Assembly (NCBI RefSeq): GCF_011043625.1
Contig: NZ_JAAKGT010000002.1
Span: 496,001 to 560,000 of the forward strand
Source: Caulobacter sp. 602-2
GTDB lineage: Bacteria > Pseudomonadota > Alphaproteobacteria > Caulobacterales > Caulobacteraceae
Length of the DNA: 64,000 nt
Direction of reading: 5' to 3'
Shown here: positions 26,009 through 34,680 of the stretch, in pieces
Layout of the letters: each line of letters starts with the position of its first letter
How positions within the stretch are numbered: position 1 is the first letter of the stretch
Notes under the pieces: generated by a model
The model's input: the letters and a program-made list of their open reading frames with translations, nothing else
Databases searched by the model: none
Told to the model about the DNA's origin: nothing
Translations under genes and position numbers: made by a program

Positions 26009-26782
26009 GTGAAGATCGCTACCTTCAACATCAACAATGTGGTGGCCCGGTTCGACAACCTGATCGAATGGCTCGCGGAGGCCGAGCCCGATGTCGTCTG
26101 CCTGCAGGAACTGAAGACGCCGACAGCGAACTTCCCGGCGCAGGCGCTTTCGCAGATGGGTTACGAGGCGGTCTGGAAGGGTCAACGCGCCTGGAACGGC
26201 GTGGCGATCCTGGCAAAGGGCGCCAAGCCGGTCGTCACCCGCACGGCCCTGCCTGGTGATACGTCCGACGACCAGGCCCGCTACATCGAGGCTGCGGTCG
26301 CAGGCGTCGTCGTCGGCTGCCTGTACCTGCCCAACGGCAACCCTCGCCCCGGCCCCAAGTTCGACTACAAGCTCGCATGGTTCTATCGGTTGATCGCCCA
26401 CGGGGCGGCCTTGATGGCCAGCGGCGCGCCGGTCGTCCTGGCCGGCGACTTCAACGTCGCGCCTACAGAAGCCGACATTTACCAGCCCAATAGCTGGGCG
26501 GGCGACGCGCTCGTGACGCCGCAGATCCGCGAGGCCTTCTCCCGACTGCTCGCCCAAGGCTGGACGGACGCCCTGCGAGCTCTGCCGCCGGGCACCCCGC
26601 CGTGGACCTTCTGGTCGTACCTTCGAAATCGCTGGCCGACCGACAAGGGCCTGCGCATCGATCACCTGTTGCTGAGCCCGCACGTCGCCCGGTCGCTGAG
26701 CGCCTGCGGCGTCGACCGCTGGACGCGCGGCCAGGACGGCGCCAGCGACCACGCCCCGGCCTGGATCCAGCTCGATCGTTGA
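26009..26782 (+). CDS. xthA: Exodeoxyribonuclease III (intact paralogue)
   Basis: 257 residues from GTG 26009: VKIATFNINNVVARFDN. Catalytic residues are visible: Glu in QELKTPT, Tyr in the central region, Asp-Asn in LAGDFNVAPTE, Asp in LRIDHLLLSP and His in SDHAPAWIQ. The enzyme cuts abasic sites and degrades 3' ends during base-excision repair. It is about 70-75% identical by eye to the two halves of the frameshifted copy at 14110-14876. Longer in-frame starts are in unconserved sequence. Confidence 0.92.
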   Translation: MKIATFNINNVVARFDNLIEWLAEAEPDVVCLQELKTPTANFPAQALSQMGYEAVWKGQRAWNGVAILAKGAKPVVTRTALPGDTSDDQARYIEAAVAGVVVGCLYLPNGNPRPGPKFDYKLAWFYRLIAHGAALMASGAPVVLAGDFNVAPTEADIYQPNSWAGDALVTPQIREAFSRLLAQGWTDALRALPPGTPPWTFWSYLRNRWPTDKGLRIDHLLLSPHVARSLSACGVDRWTRGQDGASDHAPAWIQLDR

Positions 26783-27004
26783 GCCACGGCGGACGCGTGG
26801 CCGGCGCCGTCAGCATGGGTTAGATGGGGTCATGATCGAAGCGCTCGTCTGTAGTCCCGGCGACGGACTGGCCTTCTGCCTGCAGCCTTAGCCAGCGGCA
26901 GCGACGGCCATCGAGCGGTGCGCCGATGATTTCATCGCCGCTCATCGTCTGTTCGGCAAGAAGGCTCGCGGCCATCAGGTGCGGCTCATGCCGCCGTCGA
27001 CATC

Positions 27005-27315
27005 GTGCTGGACCGGGTCGCATCGGCCCGTTCGCTCGACGGCCGGCTGATCACGAACCGCCGGCCCTGGCGGCGTTGCGAGAGGACCTGGCCCGCGCCC
27101 TGGCCAAGGCTGGCCTGGGCAAGTTCATACCCCCGGCCTGGACGCTCCGGATCGCCCTCGGCGCCTGCGGCTTCGACGTGCCGACCACGCCGGTGACGCC
27201 GATCCGCTGGCGCGCGGAAGAGCTTGTTCTGCTCCACCTGCGGCTTGACGGGACGCGACAGGTCGTACTCGGCCGCTGGCCGCTCGCGCCGCCGGCGGAC
27301 AGGCCCCAAACCTAG
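27005..27315 (+). pseudogene. Hypothetical gene fragment, apparently frameshifted
   Basis: VLDRVASARSLDGRLITN is read in one frame and continues plausibly as PALAALREDLARALAKAGLG, FIPPAWTLRIALGACGFDVP and RQVVLGRWPLAPPADRP in another, ending at TAG 27313-27315. Composition and third-position GC of the second part look like real protein. No family recognised. No clear start codon; I treat it as a decayed or frameshifted short gene. Confidence 0.4.
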
Positions 27316-27608
27316 TCGACGACGACGCGCGCCGGCGCTTGGGTCAGCTCTTCGTATTCGCCAATCTCCAGCCCCTGCTCGGCGACCTGGGCGCGGCTGA
27401 GGATTTTGGTGTCGTAGGCCCTGGCGACGCGGACGCGCAGGCCGCGGTAACGCTGCCCACGAACGGCCGACGTCGTTTCGGTGCGGATCTGCGTCCCATA
27501 GAGACGGTCGTTGAGCAGCAGCAGGCCGGGACGAAGCCCGTCGTCGCCCTTGGCGACGGCTTCGGCCGTCATCTCGTCCAGTTGCTCGTCGATCTCTTCC
27601 TTGGTCAT
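27312..27608 (-). CDS. Hypothetical protein downstream of the DUF1016 nuclease
   Basis: 98 residues from MTKEEIDEQLDEMTAEAVAK, with a central VRGQRYRGLRVRVARAYDTK and an acidic end. Preceded by an AGGAGGCCGGC ribosome-binding site. It is the last gene of the relaxase-DUF1016 transcription unit. No family recognised. Confidence 0.6.
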   Translation of the reverse strand: MTKEEIDEQLDEMTAEAVAKGDDGLRPGLLLLNDRLYGTQIRTETTSAVRGQRYRGLRVRVARAYDTKILSRAQVAEQGLEIGEYEELTQAPARVVVD

Positions 27609-27652
27609 GCCGGCCTCCTAGGCCGATTCCTCGCCCTGGAAAGCCAGGCTCG

Positions 27653-28939
27653 TCACCGCGGCGACAGACTGTGCAACCGGGCCAGGAAGGCTTCGGCCGC
27701 GACCTCCGCGCCAGCCGTCCGTAGCGCATCGACCTCCAGACCGCGAGCGGCGTCGGTCATCGCGGACAAAGCGTCGATCACCTGGGCGATGTCCTCGGCG
27801 GGCACGCCAAGAGCACTGCTCTGGATCAGCAGCGACCGCATCGTCGGCTCGCCGGCCATCTCTCCAAGAAGACGCCGTAGCCGCTTTTCGATCTCGGTGC
27901 GCAGGCGGAACAGGCGCATGGCCGTCGGCAGCTGGCGCGACAGGTCCTGAACCGTCGGCAGGACACTCTCCAAGGGTGCGGGCAGAGCCGCCGCCGAGAC
28001 GGTGTAGGTCGCCACGCCCATCGGCTTGACGCTGTCGCGCAGGGCGTACTCGACGATCGTCTCGTTGCGCGTCTGGCACAGGATGATGCCGATCGACGGC
28101 TGGTCGTCGGCATGGCGCAGCTGATCATCCACGGCCGACAGGTAGAAGTTCATCTTGCCGGCGAACTCGGGCTTGAAGGCTTCCACCTTCAGCTCGAAGA
28201 CCACGTAGCAGCGCAGACGCAGGTGGTAGAACAGCAGGTCCAGCCGGAAGTCCTGATCACCGACCTCCAGCCGATACTGGCTGCCGACGAAAGCAAAGCC
28301 CTTCCCGAGCTCCAGGATCAGCTGGCGCAATTGCTCCAGGAGGCCGCGCTCGAGGTCCCGCTCCAGCATGTCCGGGGTCATGGCCAGGAAGTCGAACGCG
28401 TAGGGGTCCTTGATCAGCTGCTGGGCCAGCTCCGACTGGGGCGCTGGCAGGGTGCGCCCGAAGTTGGTCAGGGCCTGGCCCTGTCGACGATAGAGATCGC
28501 TCCGCAGCTGATGGATGAGGACGTTGCGGCTCCAGCCCTGCGCGACGGCCTGGCGAACATAGAACCGTCGTTCATCGTCGCCGCGCGCGCCGAGCAGCGC
28601 GATGTGGTGGCCCCAGGGCAATTTGGCAGCGAGCTGCTGCACAAATTCGAGGTCGGGATAGGCGGCGGCGAAGTCGCGCATGTAGCGCAGATTGCGCGGC
28701 GAAAAGCCGGTCATCTCCGGAAACGCCGTGCGAAGGTCCGCGGCAAGGGTGTCGATGATCTTGGCGCCCCAGCCGGCCGACAGCTGTCGCGCGCCGATGT
28801 CACGGCCGATCGACCAGTAGAGCCCGATCAGCTCCTGGTTCACCGCCAGAGCCGTGCTCAGGCGCGCTGAGCGGACGCGGGCCTTCAGGGCGTCAAGAAA
28901 TACGCCGTAGTCCTCGGGCCGGGGGATCAGGCCGGCCAT
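27653..28939 (-). CDS. DUF1016 (YhcG-type) PDDEXK nuclease
   Basis: 428 residues. N-terminal DUF1016 domain (about 30-190; ALAVNQELIGLYWSIGRDIG, SPRNLRYMRDFAAAYPD, LPWGHHIALL) and a PDDEXK nuclease domain with DFRLDLLFYHLRLRCYVVFE and LKVEAFKPEFAGKMNFY supplying the D...ExK residues. About 80 additional residues follow, with a helical end not usual for YhcG. DUF1016 proteins are often found with restriction or mobile-element genes. Only 34 bases separate it from the relaxase stop, so it belongs to the conjugative operon. Confidence 0.85.
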   Translation of the reverse strand: MAGLIPRPEDYGVFLDALKARVRSARLSTALAVNQELIGLYWSIGRDIGARQLSAGWGAKIIDTLAADLRTAFPEMTGFSPRNLRYMRDFAAAYPDLEFVQQLAAKLPWGHHIALLGARGDDERRFYVRQAVAQGWSRNVLIHQLRSDLYRRQGQALTNFGRTLPAPQSELAQQLIKDPYAFDFLAMTPDMLERDLERGLLEQLRQLILELGKGFAFVGSQYRLEVGDQDFRLDLLFYHLRLRCYVVFELKVEAFKPEFAGKMNFYLSAVDDQLRHADDQPSIGIILCQTRNETIVEYALRDSVKPMGVATYTVSAAALPAPLESVLPTVQDLSRQLPTAMRLFRLRTEIEKRLRRLLGEMAGEPTMRSLLIQSSALGVPAEDIAQVIDALSAMTDAARGLEVDALRTAGAEVAAEAFLARLHSLSPR

Positions 28940-28973
28940 GCCCGCCTCCCCAGTCCTGCGGCGCGCGCCCGGG

Positions 28974-30965
28974 TCATTCGATCACCGGCCCGCCCCGGGT
29001 CCGCCCCAGGGTCCAACTGATGGCGCTCCTGCGCATGACGCCGGAGACGAGCTTGCCCTCCTGACCGTCGAGCACCGGCCGCCAGGGCACGAGGGTGAAC
29101 TCCCGGCTCTTCTCGATCAGCGCCATCTTGCCCGAGCCCAGAGCGACGGCGCGACGGTAGACGCCCTCGATCTTCTCGCCCGAACGGGTCTCGACGAAGA
29201 CGCGATTGCGCTCCTGGGCGATGGTGTTGACCGCCGCCTCCAGTTCGCGCCGTTCGAGCCGCGCCAAGAAGCCGGCGCGGAGCACGACGCGCGTCTCCTC
29301 CTGGCGGGCAAGACCCTCGGCGATCAGCCATCGCCGGCGCTGGTCGAGCGCCTGACGGACGGATCGCCCGAAGCCCGCGTCGCGAAGGGGCTCGGGCGTG
29401 GCCGACACCAGCTCCCGGTCTAGCCAGGTCGCGCCGTCCCGGCCGGCCTGCACCTCGACCTCAAGGGGCGAGAGGACCTCGACCACCACCGGCGTGTCAC
29501 GCGCCCGCTTCGCCTCATGGGCGGCGGCGCGTTCGACATGGTCCTCAGGGATGTTCCACGAGCCGTCGTCCTGCCGCTCGGGTCCGGCCCCGGCCCGGCG
29601 CAGGCCCTCCAGCCGCCGTTCGTGCGCCTGGATGAAGCCCTGGGCGGCTTCCTTGTCCAAGGCGCGATGCAGGCTGGCGCTGTAGCGGCCTTCGTTGACC
29701 TCGGCGACCGCCGCCACCGACCGGTCGACGGGGCGAGCGTCGGTCGACCGGCGCGAGACCCGCACCACCGCGCCCTCGGCGACACGCTCCGTCGCTGATC
29801 CACGCCCAAGGTCGACGTAGTGGGCGCGGCCGTCGACGCCGTCGACGACGAGATAGTGGCGATCGCGCTGCTCGTCGCCAAGTCCACGGCGCACGACGCG
29901 GCCGACGAGCGGGCGCTGGCCAGGCGCGTTCGGATCGAACTCCGCCAGATCCGCAGGCGCTCGCTCGACGCCGCCTTCGGCCAGGGCCCGATAGAGGGTC
30001 CGCTGGATGTCTCCGCGCTCGCCCATCCGCCGCAGGGTCTCCTCCACGCCGTCGGCCAGGCGCCAGCGCGACGGCGCGACCTCCTCGGCCAGGCCCAGTC
30101 GTCGCAGGGTCTGGAGCCGTCCGGCGCGCGCGGTCTGCTGCAGCGAGTCCCAGTGTCCCGGCGACACCAGGCCCTCCTCGTCGACGGCGGCGATCAGGCC
30201 GCGGTCGAGGCTGGTCAGCCGTTCCTGCTCGACCTCGCGTATCAGGCGCATGCGGATGTCGTGGTCGGTGCGCGGGCCTAGATCGAGGGTGACCAGCTCG
30301 CTCGCCCGCTCGCGCAGGCCGCGGGTGATGTAGTCCTTGGCGATGATCAGGTCCTTGCCCTGGTCGTCGCGCCCGCGGACGATGATGTGGGTGTGGGGAT
30401 GGCCGGTGTTGTGGTGATCGACCGCCACCCAGTCGAGCCTGGTCCCCAGGTCCCTTTCGACCTGCGCCATCAGCCGCCGGGTCAGGGACTTCAGGTGCTC
30501 GTACTCCGCGCCGTCCTCGGCCGAGACGATGAACCGGAACTGGCGAACGTCCTTGCCCTTCCGCGCGCGGTCGAGGAAGGCGCGGCCGTCGGCCTGATCG
30601 GTGTCGGGTCCATAGAGCAGCCCTGGCGCCCCGTCGCGAGTGACGCCGTCGCGCTGGACATAGGCCAGGTGCGCCCGCGCCGCGGCTAGGCCCCTACCCG
30701 AGAGCCTGGGCGTCGAGACCTTCACCACCACCCGCCGCGAGCGATAGCCGGCCCGCAGGTCTCGGCCCGAGCGCAGGGTGCGCGCGACGCCCGCGCCGCG
30801 TCCGATCCGCTGGCCGGTGAAGCGGCTCGCTGGCTTAGGGCCAGGCAAGCGTCCGCCGCCGGCCAGGATGGCAGAACGCAAGACCCGGGACAGATAGCTC
30901 TTGGACCTGGCGCCCAGTGCGCGCGGCTTGCCCAGGCGGGGAATGAAGTCGTCCTCGCCGCTCAT
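28974..30965 (-). CDS. Conjugative relaxase (DUF3363 / VirD2-like)
   Basis: 663 residues from MSGEDDFIPRLGKPRALG. It nicks oriT and pilots the strand to the recipient. The relaxase motif with the metal-binding histidines is DHHNTGHPHTHIIVRG (about residue 200); the DUF3363 domain fills the C-terminal half and ends RSAISWTLGRTRGGP. Proteins of this family are the relaxases of Tn4371-like and related elements. The start at 30965 is the first good ATG after the intergenic oriT candidate; the longer frame to 31088 has an unconserved N-terminus. Confidence 0.9.
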   Translation of the reverse strand: MSGEDDFIPRLGKPRALGARSKSYLSRVLRSAILAGGGRLPGPKPASRFTGQRIGRGAGVARTLRSGRDLRAGYRSRRVVVKVSTPRLSGRGLAAARAHLAYVQRDGVTRDGAPGLLYGPDTDQADGRAFLDRARKGKDVRQFRFIVSAEDGAEYEHLKSLTRRLMAQVERDLGTRLDWVAVDHHNTGHPHTHIIVRGRDDQGKDLIIAKDYITRGLRERASELVTLDLGPRTDHDIRMRLIREVEQERLTSLDRGLIAAVDEEGLVSPGHWDSLQQTARAGRLQTLRRLGLAEEVAPSRWRLADGVEETLRRMGERGDIQRTLYRALAEGGVERAPADLAEFDPNAPGQRPLVGRVVRRGLGDEQRDRHYLVVDGVDGRAHYVDLGRGSATERVAEGAVVRVSRRSTDARPVDRSVAAVAEVNEGRYSASLHRALDKEAAQGFIQAHERRLEGLRRAGAGPERQDDGSWNIPEDHVERAAAHEAKRARDTPVVVEVLSPLEVEVQAGRDGATWLDRELVSATPEPLRDAGFGRSVRQALDQRRRWLIAEGLARQEETRVVLRAGFLARLERRELEAAVNTIAQERNRVFVETRSGEKIEGVYRRAVALGSGKMALIEKSREFTLVPWRPVLDGQEGKLVSGVMRRSAISWTLGRTRGGPVIE

Positions 30966-31170
30966 GGCCAAAACCCCGTCCGGCGCCAGAAATTCCGTCT
31001 CTGAAACAAGGCTTTGACGCCAAACCGGCGCCAGCCGCCCGCCCCTGGCGCCAAGCCGCCGCACCGAAAAACGATGTGCAGACAACACCTTGCGGAGACG
31101 GCCGGAACGGCTGGCGCCGCAGCTTTATCTTGCCTTCCCGCCTCCCGCTCAAAGCCAAGCTTGCACCCGT
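30966..31170 (-). other. Candidate oriT/relaxase-regulatory region
   Basis: No gene. It has four copies of GGCGCC within about 130 bases (as CGGCGCCAG, CGGCGCCAGCC, TGGCGCCAAG, TGGCGCCGCAG) and an ATCTTGC resembling P-type nic sites. Tn4371-like elements commonly have oriT next to the relaxase gene. The location is plausible but the nic site is unproven. Confidence 0.35.
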
Positions 31171-31734
31171 TCATCGCCCCGCCTCCGCAAGCGGCGCCGC
31201 AGGCGCGCTGAGGACGAAGAACAGGCGCGTCCCCGAGACGACGGCGGGCGGCATCTCGCCCGTCGGCGGCGAGGCGGACAGCGTCGCCAGATAGGCGCGC
31301 GTCTCGGCCGGAAGCGAAGCCCGGCCGGCCAGGTGTTCGGCGTAGCGGGCGGGTCCGGCGTTATAGGCGGCGAACAGGCCCGGGTAGCCGAAGCGCCGGT
31401 GGAGTTCGGAAAGATAGGCCGCGCCGGCCATGATGTTGTCGCGCGGATCATGCGGATCGGGGCCAAGACCGTGGCGAGCGGCAAGCTCGGCATAGGTCGC
31501 CGGCATCACCTGCATCAGCCCCATGGCCCCGGCGCGCGAGACGATGGGCGCGCCGTCCAGATGCGTGCGGCCGCCGCTTTCAGCCCGCATCACCGCCGCG
31601 ATCCAGGCCGCCGGCACGTCGAAGCGCTGCGAGGCCTGCGCGATGATCGGCGCCCAGGCGGCGACCCGCGCGGCGACCGGATCGGCCGGCGCAAGGGGCG
31701 CCGTCACCGCCGCCAGGACGGTCAAGGCAGCCAT
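31171..31734 (-). CDS. Lytic transglycosylase of the conjugation system (TrbN/VirB1-like)
   Basis: 187 residues from MAALTVLAAVTAPLAPADP, a signal-like N-terminus. The transglycosylase core contains the catalytic Glu in RAESGGRTHLDGAP, the motif AMGLMQVMPATYAELAARHG and LFAAYNAGPARY. It opens peptidoglycan locally for the mating channel. The start overlaps the traF stop by 13 bases. Confidence 0.88.
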   Translation of the reverse strand: MAALTVLAAVTAPLAPADPVAARVAAWAPIIAQASQRFDVPAAWIAAVMRAESGGRTHLDGAPIVSRAGAMGLMQVMPATYAELAARHGLGPDPHDPRDNIMAGAAYLSELHRRFGYPGLFAAYNAGPARYAEHLAGRASLPAETRAYLATLSASPPTGEMPPAVVSGTRLFFVLSAPAAPLAEAGR

Positions 31735-32252
31735 AGCGGGCTCGCCTTGCCGATGATCGCCGACTGCTCGACCGGCCCGAAATAGCGGCCGTCGAAGGAC
31801 TCCGGCGCGGGGTTGAGCAGCAGAACCGCGCCGCCCGCGAGACGCTGGCAGCCGCTCCACCAGGGCAGCGGACGACCGTGACGGTCGGCCGCCCGACGCG
31901 TCGCGGCGGGCCGGCCGTTGACCGCCAGCATCGGCCCGTCGGCGCACACCAGGTCGCCATCCGCCGCCGCCACGCCCTTGATCAGCGGCACGTTGGCGGG
32001 GAGGTAGCCGCGCCGCGCGGCCAGAGCCCGCGCAGCCGGCGGCGGCACGGCCAGCGCCCGGTCGCCGACGGCGACGAGGGCGCCGGGCCACACGCGCCAG
32101 AGGCCGATGGGCGCGCTGGCCGAGGCGTTCCAGACCAGGCGCGGCGCCGGATCGAGGGCCAGCGGCGCGACGACGATGGCGGCGCCGAACGCCGCCCAGG
32201 CGAGCAGCGCGGCCCGCTTGCGCGCGCGCGCGGCGAGCACGCGGCTACGCAT
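31722..32252 (-). CDS. traF: TraF-type S26 signal peptidase
   Basis: 176 residues from MRSRVLAARARKR with a membrane anchor (ALLAWAAFGAAIVVAPLAL). Catalytic Ser in ASAPIGLWRV and Lys in PLIKGVAA, followed by NPAPESFDGRYFGPV, match the TraF peptidase that processes the conjugative pilin. The longer frame to 32474 reads across the upstream HTH gene and is not used. It overlaps both neighbours, so the order HTH-traF-transglycosylase is one operon. Confidence 0.88.
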   Translation of the reverse strand: MRSRVLAARARKRAALLAWAAFGAAIVVAPLALDPAPRLVWNASASAPIGLWRVWPGALVAVGDRALAVPPPAARALAARRGYLPANVPLIKGVAAADGDLVCADGPMLAVNGRPAATRRAADRHGRPLPWWSGCQRLAGGAVLLLNPAPESFDGRYFGPVEQSAIIGKASPLWLP

Positions 32253-32496
32253 GGGGCCGTTCCTGGCCGTGGCGTTCGGCCTTCCCGCTGTCCTGCGACC
32301 AAGCGTCGAGGTCGTCGATATGATAGCGCACGAAGCGGCCGTGGCGACGAAAGCGCGGGCCGATCCCTTCGCTGCGCATGGTCTCGAAGGTTCGCTCGGA
32401 CAGGCCGATATAGTGGGCGGCCTGGGCGGTGTTGAGGAACGGGCTGCCCTGCTTGGCGCGGGCGGCGCGCGCATTGGCGTCGTCGTCTACGGTCAT
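32245..32496 (-). CDS. Helix-turn-helix (excisionase/AlpA-like) protein
   Basis: 83 residues. LNTAQAAHYIGLSERTFETM and RRHGRFVRYHIDDLDAW form the MerR/AlpA-type winged helix found in excisionases and in small regulators next to TraF genes. Overlaps traF by 8 bases. It may control excision or the transfer operon; which one cannot be told from sequence. Confidence 0.8.
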   Translation of the reverse strand: MTVDDDANARAARAKQGSPFLNTAQAAHYIGLSERTFETMRSEGIGPRFRRHGRFVRYHIDDLDAWSQDSGKAERHGQERPHA

Positions 32497-32681
32497 CGCC
32501 GTGCTCTCCAGAGCGCGGCGCGATGGTCTAGACTGGGGCGCCGCGTACGGCGAGCACAGCGGCGCGGGCGGCTTTGCGGGACGTACGCAAACGCCCTTGC
32601 GCGAAATCGTTCCCCCGTTCTTCTGCGCCCTCTGGGCGGGCGGCGAGGCCCCCGCGCCGGGCGGCGCGAGGGCCGGGCCCT

Positions 32682-33002
32682 TCAGCCTTCGTTCCAGATC
32701 ATCGCGTAGACGCTGTCGTCGTCCTGGTCCGGGGCGCGGCCAAGATTGACCTTGAAGGCCCGGGGACCGAGTTCCGGATGGGCGATGTTGAAGCTGACAT
32801 AGGGCCTGCCTTCCTGGTTGGTGTTGTTCCAGCCGGCCCCGACCTCGACTCCGCGATGGGTCAGGCGGTAGTCCGGATGGGCCGGGCTGCGCTTGGGGCC
32901 GACGGGGGTGGCGGCGATGGCGCGGGGGCCGTCGAAGGTCAGAAGCTCGCCCGAGAAGCTGCCGTTTTCGTGCTTGGTGACGTATCCGAGGGTGGCGGTC
33001 AT
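32682..33002 (-). CDS. DUF736 protein
   Basis: 106 residues from MTATLGYVTKHENGSFSGEL. LLTFDGPRAIAATPVGPKRS, VEVGAGWNNTN, RPYVSFNIAHPELG and APDQDDDSVYAMIWNEG are the DUF736 signature. The family is typical of alphaproteobacterial and Tn4371-like elements, but its function is unknown. A decayed inverted copy lies across a hairpin at 33283-33606. Confidence 0.9.
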   Translation of the reverse strand: MTATLGYVTKHENGSFSGELLTFDGPRAIAATPVGPKRSPAHPDYRLTHRGVEVGAGWNNTNQEGRPYVSFNIAHPELGPRAFKVNLGRAPDQDDDSVYAMIWNEG

Positions 33003-33080
33003 GGCTGGGGTCCTCTGTTGCTCTTCACCGGGGCCGATCCCCGGCGACAGGCGCCCCGTCTGGCCGACCCGGCCCGCCTT

Positions 33081-33194
33081 GACCCGAAGGGCCGTAGCGC
33101 AGCGAAGGACCCGAGCGGCGGGTTTTTTTGCAGCGAAGCGGCGCGAGGAGCCGCATTCCCCGGCAGGGGGATGCGGCGGGGAAAAAAGCCCGCC
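33081..33194. other. Long hairpin region H1 with 33-nt shared motif
   Basis: A 33-base motif (33081-33113; it starts GACCCGAAGGGCCG and ends GGACCCG) leads into a hairpin with outer arms GGCGGGTTTTTTT and AAAAAAGCCCGCC (33117-33194) and nested stems (GCAGCGAAGCGGC... and CCGCAT...ATGCGG). T-runs on both strands mean it could also terminate transcription in both directions. The motif recurs at 34113 and 38097. Confidence 0.6.
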
Positions 33195-33282
33195 GTGACG
33201 GTTCAAGGCGGGACGGGGCGGCCATAGGGTTCAAGCCATCGTCGTGGGTTCGACAACGGGGAAGCGCGACTGGACCCCGGCC

Positions 33283-33606
33283 ATGGCCGCCACCCTCGGA
33301 GGCGGCGCCGATCTCGGAAGCGGCGGCTTCCCGTGCGCGCTTCTGACCTTCGACGACCCCCGCGCCATCGTCGCCGCCCCGGTCGGCTCCAGGTTCGGCC
33401 CGGCCCGTTCGGACGCCCGCCTGTCCCGTCGCCGGGGTCGAGGTCGGGGTCGACTGCAACGAACGCCAGACAGGAAGGCAGGCCCTATGTCGGCTTCGAC
33501 ATCGCCCATCCGGCGCTCGGTCCCCTAGGGCCTTAAGGCCGATCTCGGTCGCGCCCCGGATCAGGACGGCGACCACGTCCAGGCGATGATCTGGCACGAA
33601 GGCTGA
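33283..33606 (+). pseudogene. Decayed inverted copy of the DUF736 gene
   Basis: Starting ATGGCCGCCACCCTCGGAG, the plus strand reads like DUF736 (LLTFDDPRAIVAAPVG, then RPYVGFDIAHPALG, then ADLGRAPDQDGDHVQAMIW) but needs at least two frameshifts and contains an internal stop. Roughly three quarters of bases match the functional gene at 32682-33002, which is on the opposite strand. Confidence 0.8.
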
Positions 33607-33702
33607 AAGGCCCAGCCCCCGCGCCGCCCGGCGCGGGGGCCTCGCCGCCCGCCTTCCTCACCGGCCAGCCGCCCGCACGAAAGCGCGCGAGTGCGGGGGC
33701 TT

Positions 33703-34035
33703 TCAGCCCCCGACCTCCCAGAGCAGGCGCCAGCGGTCCGGCGCGAACAGGTCGCCGACGCACTTCAGGCGCAGGACGAGGGGCGCAGGTCCCCATTCGG
33801 GCTGGGCGATTTCCAGCACCATTTCCGACAGGGTGTCGGCGACGCCGGGCGGCACGCGGCCCTGGCCGATGGTCAGGCCGGCGGCGGCCAGGGCGACGGT
33901 GAAGCGCTCCGGATAGAGCGGGTCGTTGGTCGGGTCCGGATCGACGGCGATGCAGGTCTTGCCGCCGGCGGTGTGGATCCAGCCGATGAGACCACCGCCC
34001 TCCAGGGCGTCGAGATATCCAAGTTCGACCAGCAT
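33703..34035 (-). CDS. Hypothetical protein of the conjugative element
   Basis: 110 residues from MLVELGYLDALEGGGLIGWI. Later segments are VDPDPTNDPLYPERFTVAL, GQGRVPPGVADTLSEM and LKCVGDLFAPDRWRLLW. No family that I recognise. It lies between DUF736 and the parB-like gene, as in a conserved maintenance block of such elements, and has a decayed inverted copy at 34300-34615. Confidence 0.75.
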   Translation of the reverse strand: MLVELGYLDALEGGGLIGWIHTAGGKTCIAVDPDPTNDPLYPERFTVALAAAGLTIGQGRVPPGVADTLSEMVLEIAQPEWGPAPLVLRLKCVGDLFAPDRWRLLWEVGG

Positions 34036-34112
34036 GGCCTTCGCCTCCTCGCAAGCTCGCCGGGGCCGTTCCTCGGCGATGACCCGGCGTGATGGGGCGT
34101 GGCGGCGGCCCG

Positions 34113-34220
34113 GACCCGAAGGGCCGGAGCGTCAGCGGAGGACCGGAGCGACCCTATTTTTTGGAGCGAAGCGGGCGCGAGGAGCCGCGAAGCGGCGGGG
34201 AAAAAATCGGGCCGCGATGG
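34113..34220. other. Structured intergenic region H2 with 33-nt shared motif
   Basis: The motif at 34113-34146 is almost identical to that of H1 (GACCCGAAGGGCCG..., GGACCGG). It is followed by a T-run, AGCGAAGCGG and GCGCGAGGAGCCGC as in H1, and GGGGAAAAAATCGGGC. Upstream on the minus strand is the 110-aa gene start at 34035. Confidence 0.55.
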
Positions 34221-34299
34221 TTCCGGGGCGACGGCGCGTCCCATAGCTTTAAGGTCATTGTCGAGGAACGGACCCGCGAGACTCGCGCAGGCGAAGGCC

Positions 34300-34615
34300 A
34301 TGCTGGTCGAACTTGGATCCCCCTCGGCGCCCAGGGCGGCGGTCTCATCGGCTGGGTCCACGCCGTCGGAGACCGCCCCCATCGCCGTCGATCCGGACCT
34401 GGCCGACGACCCGACCCGGGGCGCGCCGTCGCCCAGGCCGCCGCCGGCCTGACCATCGGCCAGGGCCGCGCGCCGCCCGGCGTCGCCGGCGCCCTGTCGG
34501 AAATGGCGGCGGCGATCGCTCAGCCCGAACGGGACCCGCGCCGCTCGTCCCGCGCCTGAAGTGCGTCGGCGACCTGTTCGCGCCGGACCGTTGGCGCCTG
34601 CTCTGGACGGCGCAT
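34300..34615 (+). pseudogene. Decayed inverted copy of the 110-aa gene
   Basis: The plus strand begins MLVELG, then in other frames gives GGGLIGWVHAVGD, AAGLTIGQGRAPPGVAGALS and LKCVGDLFAPDRWRLLW, clear matches to the functional minus-strand gene at 33703-34035 but broken by several frameshifts. Confidence 0.75.
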
Positions 34616-34680
34616 GAAAAAGCCCCCGCGCTCGCGCGCGGGGGCAGGATCACGGCGGCGCCGGGCGAGCGCCCGGCCGT

